The notes beneath the pieces are model-generated. The model was not told where the DNA came from. It saw only the letters and a program-made list of their open reading frames with translations, and ran no database searches. From Pontibacter actiniarum (GTDB lineage Bacteria; Bacteroidota; Bacteroidia; Cytophagales; Hymenobacteraceae): 64,000 nucleotides of DNA. Numbering within the stretch: position 1 is the first letter of the stretch; each line of letters begins with the position of its first letter. Made by a program: the position numbers and the translations under genes. Shown one piece after another: positions 1-7,693 of the stretch. The stretch is from assembly GCF_003585765.1 (NCBI RefSeq), contig NZ_CP021235.1:3286001-3350000 (forward strand), in the 5' to 3' direction.

Positions 1-1
1 C

Positions 2-493
2 AAATGGTTACAAGGAGAACTTCTCCAAACATGGCCGCTAGTTCCACAGTCTTCTGCAAAGGTTTTCCCAGAATACGTCCCTCTAGGTGTAAGAGAAGAC
101 TATAACGAAGCTTGTGCAATTCGTAATCTTAGCCCCAAAGCATCTGCCACACTTGCTCGTAGGTGCTTGCAAGGCATGATCCGTAACTTTTACGGAGTAA
201 GTAAACGGACACTTTTCGACGAGATTGAAGCAATAAAAGATAAAGTAGATCCTATGACATGGGCATCTATCGATGCGACGAGGAAGATTGGAAACATCGG
301 AGCTCATATGGAGAAGGACATCAACGTAATCGTTGATGTAGACTCGAAAGAGGCACAGGTATTAATTAATTTGATTGAGATACTTATCAAGGACTGGTAC
401 ATAAATAGACACGATAGAGAGGAAATGTTAAAAAGTGTAGTCAGTATAGCAGAGGAAAAAACGGAGATGAAAAAGGCAAAGCCGACTGAATAG
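2..493 (+). CDS. DUF4145-domain protein, 5' end outside window
   Basis: The frame is open from the first base of the window to the TAG at 491-493, so the true start lies upstream and only the last ~163 residues are visible. The sequence YNEACAIRNLSPKASATLAR followed by RRCLQGMIRNFYGV and GNIGAHMEKD is typical of the DUF4145 domain, a helical domain of unknown biochemical role often found in or beside restriction and other defence proteins. No catalytic motif is visible in this part. A TTG at 167 could be read as an internal start, but the domain clearly begins upstream of it. Base composition is distinctly AT-richer than the rest of the window, which together with its place beside ssrA suggests acquired DNA. 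The family call is fairly secure; the function is unknown. Confidence 0.75.
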   Translation, partial: KWLQGELLQTWPLVPQSSAKVFPEYVPLGVREDYNEACAIRNLSPKASATLARRCLQGMIRNFYGVSKRTLFDEIEAIKDKVDPMTWASIDATRKIGNIGAHMEKDINVIVDVDSKEAQVLINLIEILIKDWYINRHDREEMLKSVVSIAEEKTEMKKAKPTE

Positions 494-895
494 CCTCAAG
501 CTATCCTTAACCATATTTAGAAAAAGGAGACTCCCCCTCTGTTGAGAGCAGGGGCTTAACTTTGGCAATAACAATAGATAACAATTCAGACAATACAACC
601 GACGCAATACATGGCAAGGAATAGTCAGAAAAATGAAAGCTTTTTATCAAGCACTACAGGAGATTAAAACAGACCTATAGAATTTTTCCGAGAGAGAAAG
701 CAAAGTACGAAAGCAAAGAGCAAGACAGGCTTCATAACCACCACATGCTTATATATAGCGACTGTTTTGTACAGTTTGATTTGATTAAGGAAACAGATTT
801 GCCTCAATATATCCAAGATGGATACAACGCTACTTTTCAAAAAGTTTGGGGCAGTCTGTAGTCTAATAAGGATAGTCTAATTTATGTGTGATAAA
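494..895. other. AT-rich gene-free stretch
   Basis: About 400 bases with no convincing reading frame on either strand, no hairpin with a U-tract and no tRNA-like structure. The composition resembles the preceding DUF4145 gene and differs from the core genes further on. I see nothing functional in it. Confidence 0.5.
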
Positions 896-896
896 G

Positions 897-1335
897 ACTA
901 GATACGGCAGCCTTTTCTGGAGGAGGTGGAGCGCCTGATCAAAGAAGGCCCTCCAAGAGCTTTTCGAAGGTGAGGTGGCCGATGGCTGCGGATTACCGGC
1001 CTACAAACTCTCCGACTTCCGCAAGGGCAGTGCCGAGATGATGCTGCTTGTGCTGACTAACTTCGTTCAGACCTTCCGCCAGTACGGTGTGAGTTACGGC
1101 TACATATAGGATGACCAGCGCGGAAGCCGATGGTGCCGTACGAGGCGCTGCAGAAGCTTGAGTAGGAGCCGGAGGAGGCGCACAAGCTGCTAACGGCTGC
1201 ATCACCTAAACTACCACTAGAGAACCTTCAGCAGCTACTGAAGATTGCCACTACCACCTGGTGCTGCGCGATACACGCTAGATCGACAACCTCTACCTAG
1301 TGGACCTGCGCATCACGCAGGATAGATTTACCCAG
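897..1335 (+). pseudogene. Decayed reading frame of unknown origin
   Basis: Translation in shifting forward frames gives protein-like stretches broken by stops and frame changes: LEEVERLIKEG near 930, LFEGEVADGCGLPAYKLSDF and MMLLVLTNFVQTFRQYG up to a TAG at 1107-1109, then MVPYEALQKLE followed by a stop near 1163, then YHLVLRDTR, a stop, and IDNLYLVDLRITQDRF. Codon choice and GC are host-like, unlike the AT-rich DNA just upstream. This pattern (at least three stops and two or more frame changes within 440 bases) fits a dead gene. I do not recognise the family. A chance mosaic of short open stretches cannot be excluded. Confidence 0.35.
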
Positions 1336-1340
1336 AAAAC

Positions 1341-1377
1341 AAAAAGGGGCCCTTACATTACGTAAGAGCCCCTTTTT
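1341..1377. terminator. Bidirectional terminator downstream of ssrA
   Basis: A 16-bp stem with one mismatch (1341-1356 against 1362-1377), a 5-nt ATTAC loop, and A/T tracts on both sides. It lies 12 bp beyond the 3' end of the tmRNA gene and can end transcription of ssrA (minus strand) or of the decayed frame on the plus strand. Confidence 0.75.
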
Positions 1378-1388
1378 TAAAATAGTTG

Positions 1389-1757
1389 TGGAGATGCAGG
1401 GATTCGAACCCTGGTCCAGACAAGGAAATCGTCGGGCTTTCTACATGCTTAGACGCTAGTTGGATTGTCGGGAGTTTGCGGGCCTAGGTCAAGCCTATGC
1501 GCACTCCTTAGATGCTTAAGTTTCGCCTGTGCATCACACCGCTACACAGACTAGTAAAACGAGTCGAAGCCTCTAATGTGCAAGCAGTTTCACGAAACCT
1601 GCACGAGACTATGGCAATTGCTTAGTACCTAGACTAGGCAGCCATGGCGTAATTAGATTCGCCAGTTATTGTTCGAACGAATTTTTGACAGGTGGTACGT
1701 TCATCACCCGGCATGCTTACACGCAATCTGCGCAAGCTGTCAATTCCGGTCATCCCC
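1389..1757 (-). ncRNA. ssrA: tmRNA (transfer-messenger RNA)
   Basis: Rescues stalled ribosomes by acting as tRNA-Ala and then as mRNA for a degradation tag. On the minus strand the 5' end reads GGGGATGACC and the 3' end carries a T-arm (CAGGG stem, loop TTCGAAT, CCCTG) followed by CATCTCC. The terminal GGGGATG and CATCTCC pair as a 7-bp acceptor stem with one G-U. The tag frame (complement of 1634-1663) encodes GESNYAMAA followed by TAG, a variant of the GENNYALAA-type tag known from Bacteroidota. CCA is not encoded. Length of about 369 nt is normal. The gene ends next to a terminator and an AT-rich accessory region; ssrA 3' ends are classic integration sites for islands. Confidence 0.95.
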
Positions 1758-1808
1758 ATTAAGTTAAAGAACGATGTTCTTGTGTTTTATACTTCAAGAA
1801 GTATGCCA

Positions 1809-1816
1809 CAAAGGTA
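1809..1816 (-). promoter_or_regulatory. Candidate -7 element for ssrA
   Basis: On the minus strand TACCTTTG matches the Bacteroidota -7 consensus TAnnTTTG. It ends 51 nt upstream of the mature tmRNA 5' end, leaving a leader of about 45 nt that RNase P would remove. No clear TTTG -33 box is visible. Confidence 0.45.
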
Positions 1817-1984
1817 TACATTTTATGGCACACTTCCTTCCGTGTAAGTACATCTTTAACACAATACAACCGCTGCGGGTTTCATGTGCACCCAGAATTT
1901 ACTGCAAGCGCCCCACCTCTTCCCTGCATTTGCCTGGCTCCGGCGGCACGAAAAACGCCCGGCACCCGCAACTGGCAGCTGCTC

Positions 1985-3433
1985 CTATTTCCCGTTTAGA
2001 ACGCCGCTCACAAACTCCACCCATTTATACTTTGGTATCGAATTATCTAAATAATAATCTGGCTGAATTCCTTTTCCGTCAATTGTGAAGTCTGGGATGC
2101 GCCTGCTCCTGGAAAGGCTGTAGCCTAGTTCAAACTCCTTGCAAGGCGACGCAACAAAATACATGTTTGATATATCTAACACCCCAAAAGTAGTGGTGCC
2201 GAAGAGCTTCACTTTCTTACTTTGCTTGGCGGCCAGCAAAAACTGCTCGTCTGTACTGCCGTTGCCGTTGTTAATGATGATTCCTACATTTTTTGGGTAT
2301 GCATAAACCGTATCCAGCTTCTCTACCCTGACTACGTTCTCGTTTAGGTTAACAAACTCGCCAGGATGTTCCACCAGCTTTCCATAAGCCTCTTTTGCCC
2401 ACTTCATAGTCTCTTCGCTTAAGCCATACTTAGGGTCATTGGCAAAGTCGAGCATGCGTTGGTTATTTAGCTTCGTGGACAGAAACTCAACACCAACTGT
2501 TCTGATTGGGTTAGTATAGATAAACGGCAGGATCTCGGCAAAGCTGGCATCACTGCCACCGGTTCCGCTTCTGATGTCGAGTATCAGGTTTTCCGTTTGC
2601 AGTAGCTTGTCCTTGTTTGCCAGCAGCAGGCTGTCTATGGCTTTCTTGTTTTCCATCCTGAAAGAAGGGATTCTAATGTAAAGCGTTTGGCTGTTCAGGC
2701 TTTCCAGGTAAGGCTTTTTTGCTGCTACCAATTTTAAATAGTCTGCCATTTCTTTCTCATCCTCCAGTTTCGGAAGCACCCTTTTCAGCGTAGAGTTTCC
2801 GAGCTGCAGTACATTTTTGCCAAGCATTTCAACATTGTCGGACTCCACCGCACTGTGGTCTCGCATGTAGAAGGTCGATTTTGTCTTTCCATCTTTGGTA
2901 GAGATTTTTAGTTTCACCTGGTCTTTCTTCCAAGTATCGGCACCTGACGCTATGATAAAACCAATATAGTCGTCCTTCACTTTCTTGATGCCTACCTTGT
3001 ACGGTTCTGATACCCATATTCCTTCGTAGTCGTGCTGCTTCTTTTTCTCCAGGTACTTTTCAAACTTCGGCACATCTACCTTCAGCGTTTCCCAGTTATC
3101 AAAGCTGGTTTGTGAGGCAGTAGCGTTGCTATTGCTGTTTTCTTTCAGTTGGATGGAGATATGGCCCGACCTAAAAAACTTCAGCCACTCGTATAGAATA
3201 GGCGTACAGTCGGGGAGAGATTTGGCAGCCTTTACTTTGGCTAACGTCCGCTTGTTATGGTCTTCGTAGGCTTGTGTTCCTTTCTGCTCCAGGGCATAAC
3301 GAAACCCGGCATCATTCTCTTCAAACGTCTTTTTCACCCACTCAAAGTTAGACTCACAGTCACAGGTTTGGGCATAGGCGAAGTTAGCGCACAAGAGAAG
3401 TAGAAGAATGAAAGGAATTTGGGTCAGTTTCAT
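1985..3433 (-). CDS. S41 family (tail-specific protease-like) peptidase
   Basis: Predicted exported serine peptidase of 482 residues. The start chosen gives a signal peptide (MKLTQIPFILLLLLCANFAYAQ); the frame runs 41 codons further upstream but without a signal-like sequence. The C-terminal half has the S41 layout: ENLILDIRSGTGGSD around residue 305, then NNGNGSTDEQFLLAAKQSKK around residue 400, where the serine/threonine cluster before DEQF sits at the usual nucleophile position, then a conserved GTTTFG. No PDZ domain is evident, so this is the short type common in Bacteroidota. Substrate unknown. It lies downstream of DUF4932 and ABC permease genes on the same strand, separated by about 150 bp, so co-transcription is possible but not shown. 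Confidence 0.75.
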   Translation of the reverse strand: MKLTQIPFILLLLLCANFAYAQTCDCESNFEWVKKTFEENDAGFRYALEQKGTQAYEDHNKRTLAKVKAAKSLPDCTPILYEWLKFFRSGHISIQLKENSNSNATASQTSFDNWETLKVDVPKFEKYLEKKKQHDYEGIWVSEPYKVGIKKVKDDYIGFIIASGADTWKKDQVKLKISTKDGKTKSTFYMRDHSAVESDNVEMLGKNVLQLGNSTLKRVLPKLEDEKEMADYLKLVAAKKPYLESLNSQTLYIRIPSFRMENKKAIDSLLLANKDKLLQTENLILDIRSGTGGSDASFAEILPFIYTNPIRTVGVEFLSTKLNNQRMLDFANDPKYGLSEETMKWAKEAYGKLVEHPGEFVNLNENVVRVEKLDTVYAYPKNVGIIINNGNGSTDEQFLLAAKQSKKVKLFGTTTFGVLDISNMYFVASPCKEFELGYSLSRSRRIPDFTIDGKGIQPDYYLDNSIPKYKWVEFVSGVLNGK

Positions 3434-3580
3434 TTCAAGTTGTTGATTGGTTGCAAGATTTGTGATTTGTTGAAGAGCAGCAGGGATGCAGTAAATGTGC
3501 TCTTTTACTGCCTGGTAAAGTATGAATGTGCAGATGCTCCCAAGCCTTTGATACAATGGAAAGCATCTGCTTTTGTTCAG

Positions 3581-4990
3581 CTATAGCTTTGCCTGCAAGT
3601 TTCTGCTCCAGCTTAGCATTTGGGTGTACAACTCATCCATGCTGATGTTTGGGTTTGCCTTGTAGAGCGAGATGAGCTGCCGGTTAAAGTCCCCGAACCT
3701 CTTAAAGCCGCGGCTGTTCTCCATCTGCCACTCCATGGTAGGGATAAAAGAGGCATTATCCTCGGCAGAGAACTTATCCAGGCAGTAGAGCGAGTAAACC
3801 GCCCAGGTCATGTACTCATTGAACACGTTGTAAGGAGAGCTGTAGGCGCTGGTGCCTTGTACTTCGTTCACCCACTTTGCCCTGTCGGCAAACACCTCGT
3901 CTATCTGTGCTAAATACTTTTCCGAAACTGGGTTTATGAAGTTGTGGTCGATCTCTGTAAACACCACACGCGAGTTGCGCATCTCGTTTACCTTCTCGTT
4001 ATACGTAGGCTCAAGGTCAGCCCTGCGCACAAACATTATCGTTTGATTAAAGCCGTTATCTTCGAAGCGGTTGGTAGAGTGCGCGCCACCTATCAACGGG
4101 GAGAACGTAACGCGGTAATTCCCATACTTAAATTTAAACTTGCTCTCCAGCCAGGCCTGCATCTGGTCTATCGGGTTTTGCGTGCGGTAAGTCTGCAACA
4201 ACTCGTTATAATATGGCTGGTGCTGCTGATAAAACGCTCTGAAATTAGATTTCTTGGCAAAGTCCTCAATCAAGGCGAGGTTAGCTACAATAGGATCAGC
4301 CTGGTTACCAAACCCCATCTTGAGGATAACACCATCGTTCTTGATCTTGTCCTGTTTGTCGAACGAGTACGCGCAGGCGTTCATTTTCATGGCGTAGTAG
4401 TACCAGTAGCTGTTGTTATCGAAGGGCTTGGTAATGTGCTTGTTCACCACCTCCATTACCGGGTGGTTTTTGTATGGTGCGAAGTGCGCCATCACCTCTT
4501 TGTAGTAGGGCGTGGTCATGTCTACCATGTTAGAGTCCTGCTGCCCTACCGTAGAAATAGCGACCAGGATGTTGGCCAGCTCATGCACCTCCGGCACCTC
4601 TACCGCAAACTTCCCTTCGTTCTCACGGATATACTTCTTCGAGAAGTTCACGTTTTTAGGCAACCCAACAATCTCTGTCAGCGCTTTTTCCCGGCCTGCC
4701 TGCTGCACGTAAAACTGCACGGTGTCCCCTACTTTGATGTTAAATTCAATCGAGTCAACATCCGTCACAAAAGAGACTTTGGTCTTCTTCTGCTTGCACT
4801 CCACCTCCAGCCTGTCCGGCTTCAGGTTCGGCGAGATTTTCCAATCAGGGTGCCTGTCGGTACCGTTGAGTACATAGCTAATGCTTTCCACATTAGATTT
4901 GATGGTTGGCAACTGCTGTGCCTGTACTATTGCTGCACCACCCACCAGCATAACAGCGGCAAGGGGCAAGGCTTTAAGTTGAGGAATCAT
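3581..4990 (-). CDS. DUF4932 domain-containing exported protein
   Basis: A 469-residue protein with a signal peptide (AVMLVGGAAIVQAQ, cleavage near residue 24). The sequence matches the DUF4932 family known mainly from Bacteroidota: an N-terminal beta-rich part, then HELANILVAIS around residue 135 and YNVFNEYMTWAVYSLYC near residue 395. The region is often described as peptidase-like, and the histidine and glutamate residues in HELANI and FNEYMTW could bind a metal, but that is inference. The ATG at 4988-4990 is preceded by the ABC permease gene 42 bp upstream, so the two may be co-transcribed. Confidence 0.65.
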   Translation of the reverse strand: MIPQLKALPLAAVMLVGGAAIVQAQQLPTIKSNVESISYVLNGTDRHPDWKISPNLKPDRLEVECKQKKTKVSFVTDVDSIEFNIKVGDTVQFYVQQAGREKALTEIVGLPKNVNFSKKYIRENEGKFAVEVPEVHELANILVAISTVGQQDSNMVDMTTPYYKEVMAHFAPYKNHPVMEVVNKHITKPFDNNSYWYYYAMKMNACAYSFDKQDKIKNDGVILKMGFGNQADPIVANLALIEDFAKKSNFRAFYQQHQPYYNELLQTYRTQNPIDQMQAWLESKFKFKYGNYRVTFSPLIGGAHSTNRFEDNGFNQTIMFVRRADLEPTYNEKVNEMRNSRVVFTEIDHNFINPVSEKYLAQIDEVFADRAKWVNEVQGTSAYSSPYNVFNEYMTWAVYSLYCLDKFSAEDNASFIPTMEWQMENSRGFKRFGDFNRQLISLYKANPNISMDELYTQMLSWSRNLQAKL

Positions 4991-5032
4991 GTGTTTATAG
5001 TTTTATTTTGTAGTAGTAGATTTTCTTTTGCT

Positions 5033-7399
5033 TTATTCGGATCGGAGTGAATTAACCGGGTTAGCGATAGCGGTTTTAATGGCGTGGAAGCTGAGGGTAA
5101 GAATGGCAATGATGATGGTAGCAGTAAAGGCCACCGCAAAGATCCACCAGCTTAAATCAGTGCGGTCAGCAAAGTCGTTTAACCAGCCGCTCATAAAGTA
5201 CCAGCCCAGCGGCAGCGCGACCAGGTTGGCGATGAGCACCAGTTTCAGGAAGTCTTTGGAGAGCAAGTAAACGATGCTTGCTACCGAGGCTCCCAGTACT
5301 TTGCGCACGCCTATCTCTTTGGTGCGCTGCTCTGCCGTGAATAAGGCTAGCCCAAAAAGGCCAAGGCAGGAGATAAAGATGGCAATGCCCGCAAAATACT
5401 TCGTTAGCTGGCCCATTACAGCCTCTGCTTTGTACATCTTCTCAAAATCTTCATCCAGGAAGTGGTACTCAAAGGGATAGGCCGGATTATGCTTTTTCAG
5501 TACGCTCTCCATGGCAGGCAGCACCTCGGCCGTTTGCCCGGAAGCAATGCGTACTAAAATTGTGGTTACTTCCTCTCGGTTCAGCATCATGACAAGCGGC
5601 TGCTTAGGCGCGTGCACAGAGCTGGTGTGAAAGTCTTTAACGACTCCTACAATCGTGTAGCGATCGCCCCAACCATTAAGCCACTGCCCTACAGGCTCCT
5701 GCAACTGCATCACCCTGGCAGCCTCTTCGTTTATAATCGCCTTTGTCTCCTCCGCGCCGAACGTCTCCGAAAACGCTCTTCCAGCTTTTAGCTGCACCTG
5801 CATTGTTTCCAGAAAGTCGTAGTCGGTTTTTAGGACGCTGAACAAAATGTCGGTGTTAGGGTCTTTCCCCTCCCACTCAATGCCACCCGAGGAGTTGCCG
5901 ACCATCAAAGGGTTCTGATTTGCTGCGGTAACCTCTGTTACCCCGGGCAACCTCAGCAGATCTTCTTTCATCACATCGTAGCGCTTACTCAGCTCCCCTT
6001 CTATAGGCAGCAGCACCACGTTTTCCCGGTTCATACCAATGTTTTTAGTGCGGATAAAGTGCAGTTGCAGGTACACGACCAACGTGCTGATGATCAGCAG
6101 CGCCGAAAGCACAAACTGGAACACCACCAAGCCCTTTCTGAACACGGAGACACGCTTGCTTAGCTTCACAGTGCCTTTCAGCACCACCGCCGGGTCGAAG
6201 GAGGACAGGAAGAAGGCAGGGTAGCTACCAGACAGCACGCCCGTTAGCACTGCTACGCCGAAGAGCATCAGCAGGAGCCATGGGTCGGCAAAATCAAGCA
6301 CGATAAGCTTACCGGTCAGGTCGTTGAAGTGGGGCAGCAGGATACCTAGCAGGTTCACGGACACGAACAGCGCCAGTACCGATATAAGTACCGACTCCAC
6401 CATAAACTGGCGAACCAATGCCGCCTTGTTCGCCCCGATAGCTTTACGCACGCCTACTTCTTTGGCGCGCTTGGCCGAGCGGGCCGTTGCCAGGTTCATG
6501 AAGTTGATGCAGGCAATAACAAGTATAAATATGGCCACTACCGTAAACAGCCGCACCATTTCTACCCTGCCGCCGCCAACTTTACCGGGCCGAAAATCGC
6601 TGTAGAGATACATGTCGCTTACGGCCTGCACAAACACCTCTGTCGTTGACTCCTTCTCGTGGTTGATGATAACGGTGCGGATCTTCTTGTTGAACTCTTC
6701 TACGTCGGTGCCCGGCTGCAGCTGCACAAAGGTGCGCAGCGCATAGTTGCCCCACTTCATCAGCCACTCGCTTCCGGGGCTGTTAATCCAGTCGCTTACC
6801 GGCATCACATAGTCAAACTGCATGGAAGAGTTTTGGGGCACGTCCTCCATTATCCCGGTTACCTTATAGCTCTTGCTGTTATCGATTTTAAAGACCTTCC
6901 CCATCGCCTCTTCCGGGGAGCTAAAGAACTGCCGCGCCACCTTCTCCGAAATTACCACAGAGTTTGGTTCGGCTAGCACGTGCCGGGCATCTCCGTGTAA
7001 AAGCGGAAAAGAAAGCATCTCAAAGAACTCCTCATCAGTGTAGCGGCCGTTAACTTTTAAAGCTTTCCCCTCATAAGCAAATAGTTGCTTCCACTCCCAG
7101 CTCGTCATTCTAACTGCCCGCTTTACCTCCGGGAGCTCCTCTTCAATTGCTTCGGCTAAGGGCCCCGGGTTTGCGTCTCCTATAAAATCATCTCCTCCGG
7201 GATAATGCTGCACAACCATCACCCGATACAGGTCATCGATGTTCCTGTGAAAGCGGTTGTAGCTCACCTCATCCTGCACCCACAGCAAAATAAGTATACT
7301 ACAGGTCATGCCGAGTGCCAGGCCCAGCACATTTATCAGCGAGAAGACTTTGTGCCGCATCAGGTTGCGGTAGGCCATTTTGAAGTAGTTCTTTAGCAT
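5033..7399 (-). CDS. FtsX-family ABC transporter permease (MacB-like)
   Basis: A 788-residue inner-membrane protein with the two-repeat layout of Bacteroidota FtsX permeases: an N-terminal helix (FSLINVLGLALGMTCSILIL), a large periplasmic MacB core domain, a three-helix FtsX block beginning with RSAKRAKEVGVRKAIGA near residue 310, a second periplasmic domain, and a C-terminal FtsX block with EQRTKEIGVRKVLGAS. The start chosen (MLKNYFKMAYRNLMRHK) is the usual one; the frame extends 20 codons upstream without homology-like sequence. No ATPase gene lies beside it. It is divergent from an NtrC-type regulator and kinase pair, an arrangement seen repeatedly in this phylum, suggesting that the pair controls it. 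Confidence 0.88.
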   Translation of the reverse strand: MLKNYFKMAYRNLMRHKVFSLINVLGLALGMTCSILILLWVQDEVSYNRFHRNIDDLYRVMVVQHYPGGDDFIGDANPGPLAEAIEEELPEVKRAVRMTSWEWKQLFAYEGKALKVNGRYTDEEFFEMLSFPLLHGDARHVLAEPNSVVISEKVARQFFSSPEEAMGKVFKIDNSKSYKVTGIMEDVPQNSSMQFDYVMPVSDWINSPGSEWLMKWGNYALRTFVQLQPGTDVEEFNKKIRTVIINHEKESTTEVFVQAVSDMYLYSDFRPGKVGGGRVEMVRLFTVVAIFILVIACINFMNLATARSAKRAKEVGVRKAIGANKAALVRQFMVESVLISVLALFVSVNLLGILLPHFNDLTGKLIVLDFADPWLLLMLFGVAVLTGVLSGSYPAFFLSSFDPAVVLKGTVKLSKRVSVFRKGLVVFQFVLSALLIISTLVVYLQLHFIRTKNIGMNRENVVLLPIEGELSKRYDVMKEDLLRLPGVTEVTAANQNPLMVGNSSGGIEWEGKDPNTDILFSVLKTDYDFLETMQVQLKAGRAFSETFGAEETKAIINEEAARVMQLQEPVGQWLNGWGDRYTIVGVVKDFHTSSVHAPKQPLVMMLNREEVTTILVRIASGQTAEVLPAMESVLKKHNPAYPFEYHFLDEDFEKMYKAEAVMGQLTKYFAGIAIFISCLGLFGLALFTAEQRTKEIGVRKVLGASVASIVYLLSKDFLKLVLIANLVALPLGWYFMSGWLNDFADRTDLSWWIFAVAFTATIIIAILTLSFHAIKTAIANPVNSLRSE

Positions 7400-7467
7400 A
7401 GTTTTAGGTGTTGCTTGTGGCGCTGAAAATTTTCTAAGGAAATATATCTCTGTACACAAATCCTCCT

Positions 7468-7483
7468 AGAAATTAAGATGCCA
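7468..7483 (-). promoter_or_regulatory. Possible sigma-54 promoter for the ABC permease
   Basis: On the minus strand TGGCATCTTAATTTCT matches TGGCACGNNNNTTGCW at the -24 box (TGGCA) and most of the -12 box, but the -12 G is T. It would start transcription about 58 nt before the permease ATG. The neighbouring sigma-54 activator gene makes it plausible; the imperfect -12 box keeps confidence low. Confidence 0.35.
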
Positions 7484-7531
7484 AAAACCCAAAACTCTGT
7501 TTTTAAGCATTTTACCAAAACAACCCCAGGC

Positions 7532-7573
7532 GCAGGTGTACGCTTTTGATACACCTGCACGGGATACACCTGT
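7532..7573. promoter_or_regulatory. Triple TACACCTG repeat, possible operator
   Basis: GCAGGTGTA (7532-7540) and TACACCTGC (7550-7558) form a perfect 9-bp inverted repeat, and a third copy TACACCTGT lies at 7565-7573. The sites lie between the divergent ABC permease and NtrC-like regulator, about 50-100 bp upstream of the sigma-54-like promoter, a usual distance for an activator binding site. The binding protein is inferred from context only. Confidence 0.4.
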
Positions 7574-7693
7574 GCGCTTCCGTTACAGGTACAAACACAG
7601 CACGCGCCCGCCCGCCTAGGCCAACGTTGCCTGGTTTTATTTTTATCAGATAGAATTGGTATATTCGGTTTCTCAACCAGAATTTTACTCCCT

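Noticed and set aside
1400-1420. A tRNA-like T-arm (GGTTCGAATCC on the minus strand) suggesting a tRNA gene
   Set aside because: It belongs to the tmRNA 3' domain; there is no anticodon arm at the right distance and the tag frame confirms ssrA.
7618-7635. GGCCAACGTTGCC as a sigma-54 promoter for the regulator gene
   Set aside because: The spacing between the GG and GC elements is 8 nt, not the required 10.
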